64,000 bases of DNA, from NCBI GenBank assembly GCA_030141605.1, contig JAQGDQ010000050.1, positions 11,971 to 75,970 of the forward strand, written 5' to 3'. The position numbers and the translations under genes were made by a program. The first letter of the stretch is position 1. Every line of letters begins with the position of its first letter. Under the pieces are notes generated by a model. The model did no database searches, was not told where the DNA came from, and saw only the letters and a program-made list of their open reading frames with translations. This document shows positions 61,898-64,000 of the stretch, piece after piece. This DNA comes from Tubiluchus corallicola. Taxonomy: Eukaryota; Priapulida; Priapulimorpha; Priapulimorphida; Tubiluchidae.

Positions 61898-63180
61898 AGA
61901 TCGGAAATGAACTCAGATTTATAATAAGATGAGACTGAGCTTTGAAGATTTATTGCACGATAAATAAATGTAAATATTTTTTTTCAAGTAAACAATGTTA
62001 CCGTATTAGAGCACACTTGAACCATTATACTCATTACTCATGCTTACAGACTTGTTGACATTCTGTTCTGGACTTTGTATAATGAATATGTAATTGAAGG
62101 TTTCACAGTTAACACTATTAATGAAATGTTGTATTCGCTACTAACAACATAATGTACGTACCAATGTAAATAAAACTACCTATTATATTATATGTAATGC
62201 TAGCATTGTGTGTAAATAAAGATGATATATTACAGGAAGCAGTGCTCGTGATGCAATTCACTGTTTAGGTCAACTGGCACATCCAGTCACAGTATCATAA
62301 AAAGAAAAACTCTTATCAAAAGTTTTAGGATAGAAAACGTTAATAACATATTACAAGTTTCATCTGGTCATCTTCAGTGAGCGATTATTATATAAATACA
62401 AGCAAACGAAAAACTGTGTATAAGAGATGTAGAATTAGTGCACACAAATTGGATATTGAGAGAGGGTGGTATCATAAACCAAAAATACCTGCTCACCAAA
62501 AGTGAAGACGTGATATTCAGACATGTATTAATATTTTGTGCAAAAGACCACAACTTGCAGAGCTATACTACTAGTTTTGCACCATATTAACAATGGAATG
62601 ATTGTAAATTACAGAACTTACTACTGTTCTTTTGCACTCCATTGACTGACCTTACCTGCCAGATTACTTACTTAATTCTTCGAATGCACTTGGAAAAAGA
62701 AATAATTTTAAGTTTTCATGTTTAAATTTAAGAAAACCAGTGATATAAGTTTGGAAAGGTTGTATCAGTTCAAGAGCTCTGTCCCTATACATGTTTCAGA
62801 ATTTTATTAACAATGGAACGATCGCAAACTACAGAGCTTACTACTGTCCTTTTGCACTCCATTCAGAGACCTTCCCTGCCAGGGTACAGATACGCTGCAG
62901 TAAAAAGAAATTCACCAATTGACCCAGTGAAGTTAAAATCGTATCTTGTTTTCATCTATTTATAGTGAAATTTCAAGTGGCAACAGCAATTTTCAAATTT
63001 TTTTTAAACTCTGTAAATATGAAACTCCCAACATTTCAAAAAATGCATCCTTAGACATTTGTCTTCAGTTACATTTGCTATATTTCTTTAAAACACACAG
63101 ATTTTAAAAGTATATGAAGTTCTACTAATAGAATATCGCCAAAACTTATCTGAAATGGCCCAGTTTTCGATGTGGTTTTA
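61898..63180. other. Intergenic region with a diverged 85-bp direct repeat
   Basis: The segment TTAACAATGGAATGATTG...ACTTACTACTGTTCTTTTGCACTCCATT (62585-62660) recurs with about 12 percent change at 62800-62885. Both could be LINE remains. No gene seen. Confidence 0.5.
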
Positions 63181-63400
63181 TCAAGATTTCTTTATCTTGC
63201 TACGTTTAATTAGTTTGCACAAAGCTCCTTTATGAGTCTTCAAATGCAAATGTAAACCATCGCTTCTAGTAAAAGCAGAATCACATTTTGGATAATCACA
63301 TTTATATGGCTTTTCTTTTGTGTGAACACTTCTTCGATGACGTGTTAAGTGACCTGCGTGAGCAAAAGCAGTATCACAGTCTTTGCACTTATGACTGGGA
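63181..63400 (-). pseudogene. C2H2 zinc-finger gene 3' end, truncated by satellite
   Basis: The minus-strand frame encodes CKDCDTAFAHAGHLTRHRRSVH, then YKCDYPKCDSAFTRSDGLHLHLKTH and a basic tail ending at TTA (63182). The second finger has the C-x4-C spacing of TFIIIA/Egr-like fingers. The start is lost: the frame runs into the 91-bp satellite at about 63400. Either the last exon of a gene or a broken copy. Confidence 0.55.
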
Positions 63401-63403
63401 CTG

Positions 63404-64000
63404 TATATTATCAATAATGTCGTTTATATAGACAATAAACAAGAATGGGCCTAGGACAAAGCCCAAAGTGTAATCAGGACTAGGACTGTGACTCTATATT
63501 ATGAATAATGTCGTTTATATAGACAATAAGCAAGAATGGGCCTAGGACAAAGCCCAAAGTGTAATCAGGACTAGGACTGTGACTCTGTATTATGAATAAT
63601 GTCGTTTATATAGACAATAAGCAAGAATGGGCCTAGGACAAAGCCCAAAGTGTAATCAGGACTAGGACTGTGACTCTGTATTATGAATAATGTCGTTTAT
63701 ATAGACAATAAGCAAGAATGGGCCTAGGATAAAACCAACAGTGATATCAGGACCAGGACTGTGACTCTATATTATGAATAATGTCGTTTATATAGACAAT
63801 AAGCAAGAATGGGCCTAGGATAAAACCAACAGTGGTATCAGGACCAGGACTGTGACTCTGTATTATGAATAATGTCGTTTATATAGACAATAAGCAAGAA
63901 TGGGCCTAGGATAAAACCAACAGTGATATCAGGACCAGGACTGTGACTCTGTATTATGAATAATGTCGTTTATATAGACAATAAACAAGAATGGGCCTAG
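63404..64000. repeat. 91-bp satellite array derived from a LINE RT segment
   Basis: At least 6.5 copies; AATGTCGTTTATATAGACAATAA recurs at 63416, 63507, 63598 and so on every 91 bp, and the array runs off the window. Two variants: the first three copies have GGACAAAGCCCAAAGTGTAATC, the next three GGATAAAACCAACAGTG(A/G)TATC. On the minus strand each copy reads GFVLGPFLLIVYINDII, the conserved RT block (VLGPLLFLLYINDL) of non-LTR elements. Confidence 0.9.

Noticed and set aside
60385..64000. CRISPR-like arrays
   Set aside because: Repeats are head-to-tail without unique spacers, and the genome is eukaryotic.

Overview
The window is eukaryotic nuclear DNA from an invertebrate animal, AT-rich and dense in transposable elements. 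An arthropod is the likeliest host: the repeated small genes have a TATA-like box about 28 bp upstream of a TCAGT-type initiator, and a nuclear-receptor relic has a CxxCRxFF P-box. I cannot name a species. Genes have GT-AG introns, and there are BEL/Pao and Ty3/gypsy retroelements, LINEs, mariner/pogo remnants, and endogenous viral elements (EVEs) from at least two, probably three or more, virus lineages.

Region 1 (1-12.5 kb) is a viral/retroelement mosaic. In order it holds: a long open fragment of a positive-strand RNA virus RdRp with an in-frame 339-bp duplication, then the start of a second viral ORF; a piece of BEL integrase; a complete phenuivirus-like nucleoprotein gene beginning at the viral terminal sequence ACACAAAG; a 316-bp block with complementary bunyavirus-type termini at both ends; a rearranged BEL fragment; a full-length BEL/Pao element (LTRs 4070-4291 and 10978-11199, ORF 1965 aa); and an intact negative-strand-virus-like nucleoprotein ORF touching the right LTR.

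Region 2 (12.5-17 kb) is AT-rich DNA with LTR remnants and a mariner-type fragment. Region 3 (17-28.4 kb) is a 1.95-kb direct repeat (LINE fragment plus a small two-exon gene) flanking a composite of a second, truncated nucleoprotein EVE and a second BEL element with identical LTRs. Inside that BEL gag lies an antisense class-I-fusion-like viral glycoprotein gene between 241-bp direct repeats.

Region 4 (28.4-41.4 kb) has a third and a fourth copy of the small gene, an env-like fragment, a truncated gypsy pol, a 3.65-kb DNA transposon with long inverted repeats that encodes a FEN1/XPG-like nuclease with a CXC domain, a nuclear-receptor pseudogene, and small exons of unknown role. Region 5 (41.4-50 kb) is mostly empty, with LINE relics, minisatellites and a pogo-type MITE.

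Region 6 (50.4-62 kb) holds the two ordinary host genes: a 19-finger C2H2 protein, and a multi-exon LRR-Ig single-pass receptor (54.3-61.9 kb) whose introns are all phase 1 and whose cytoplasmic tail is tyrosine-bearing. Region 7 (62-64 kb) ends in a truncated zinc-finger gene and a 91-bp satellite derived from a LINE RT segment.

The main story is in regions 1 and 3. Viral cDNAs are joined to BEL/Pao sequence at short shared sequences and at viral RNA ends, as expected if the retroelement reverse transcriptase switched templates onto viral RNA. This resembles a virus-derived, possibly piRNA-producing, locus; that role is inference.
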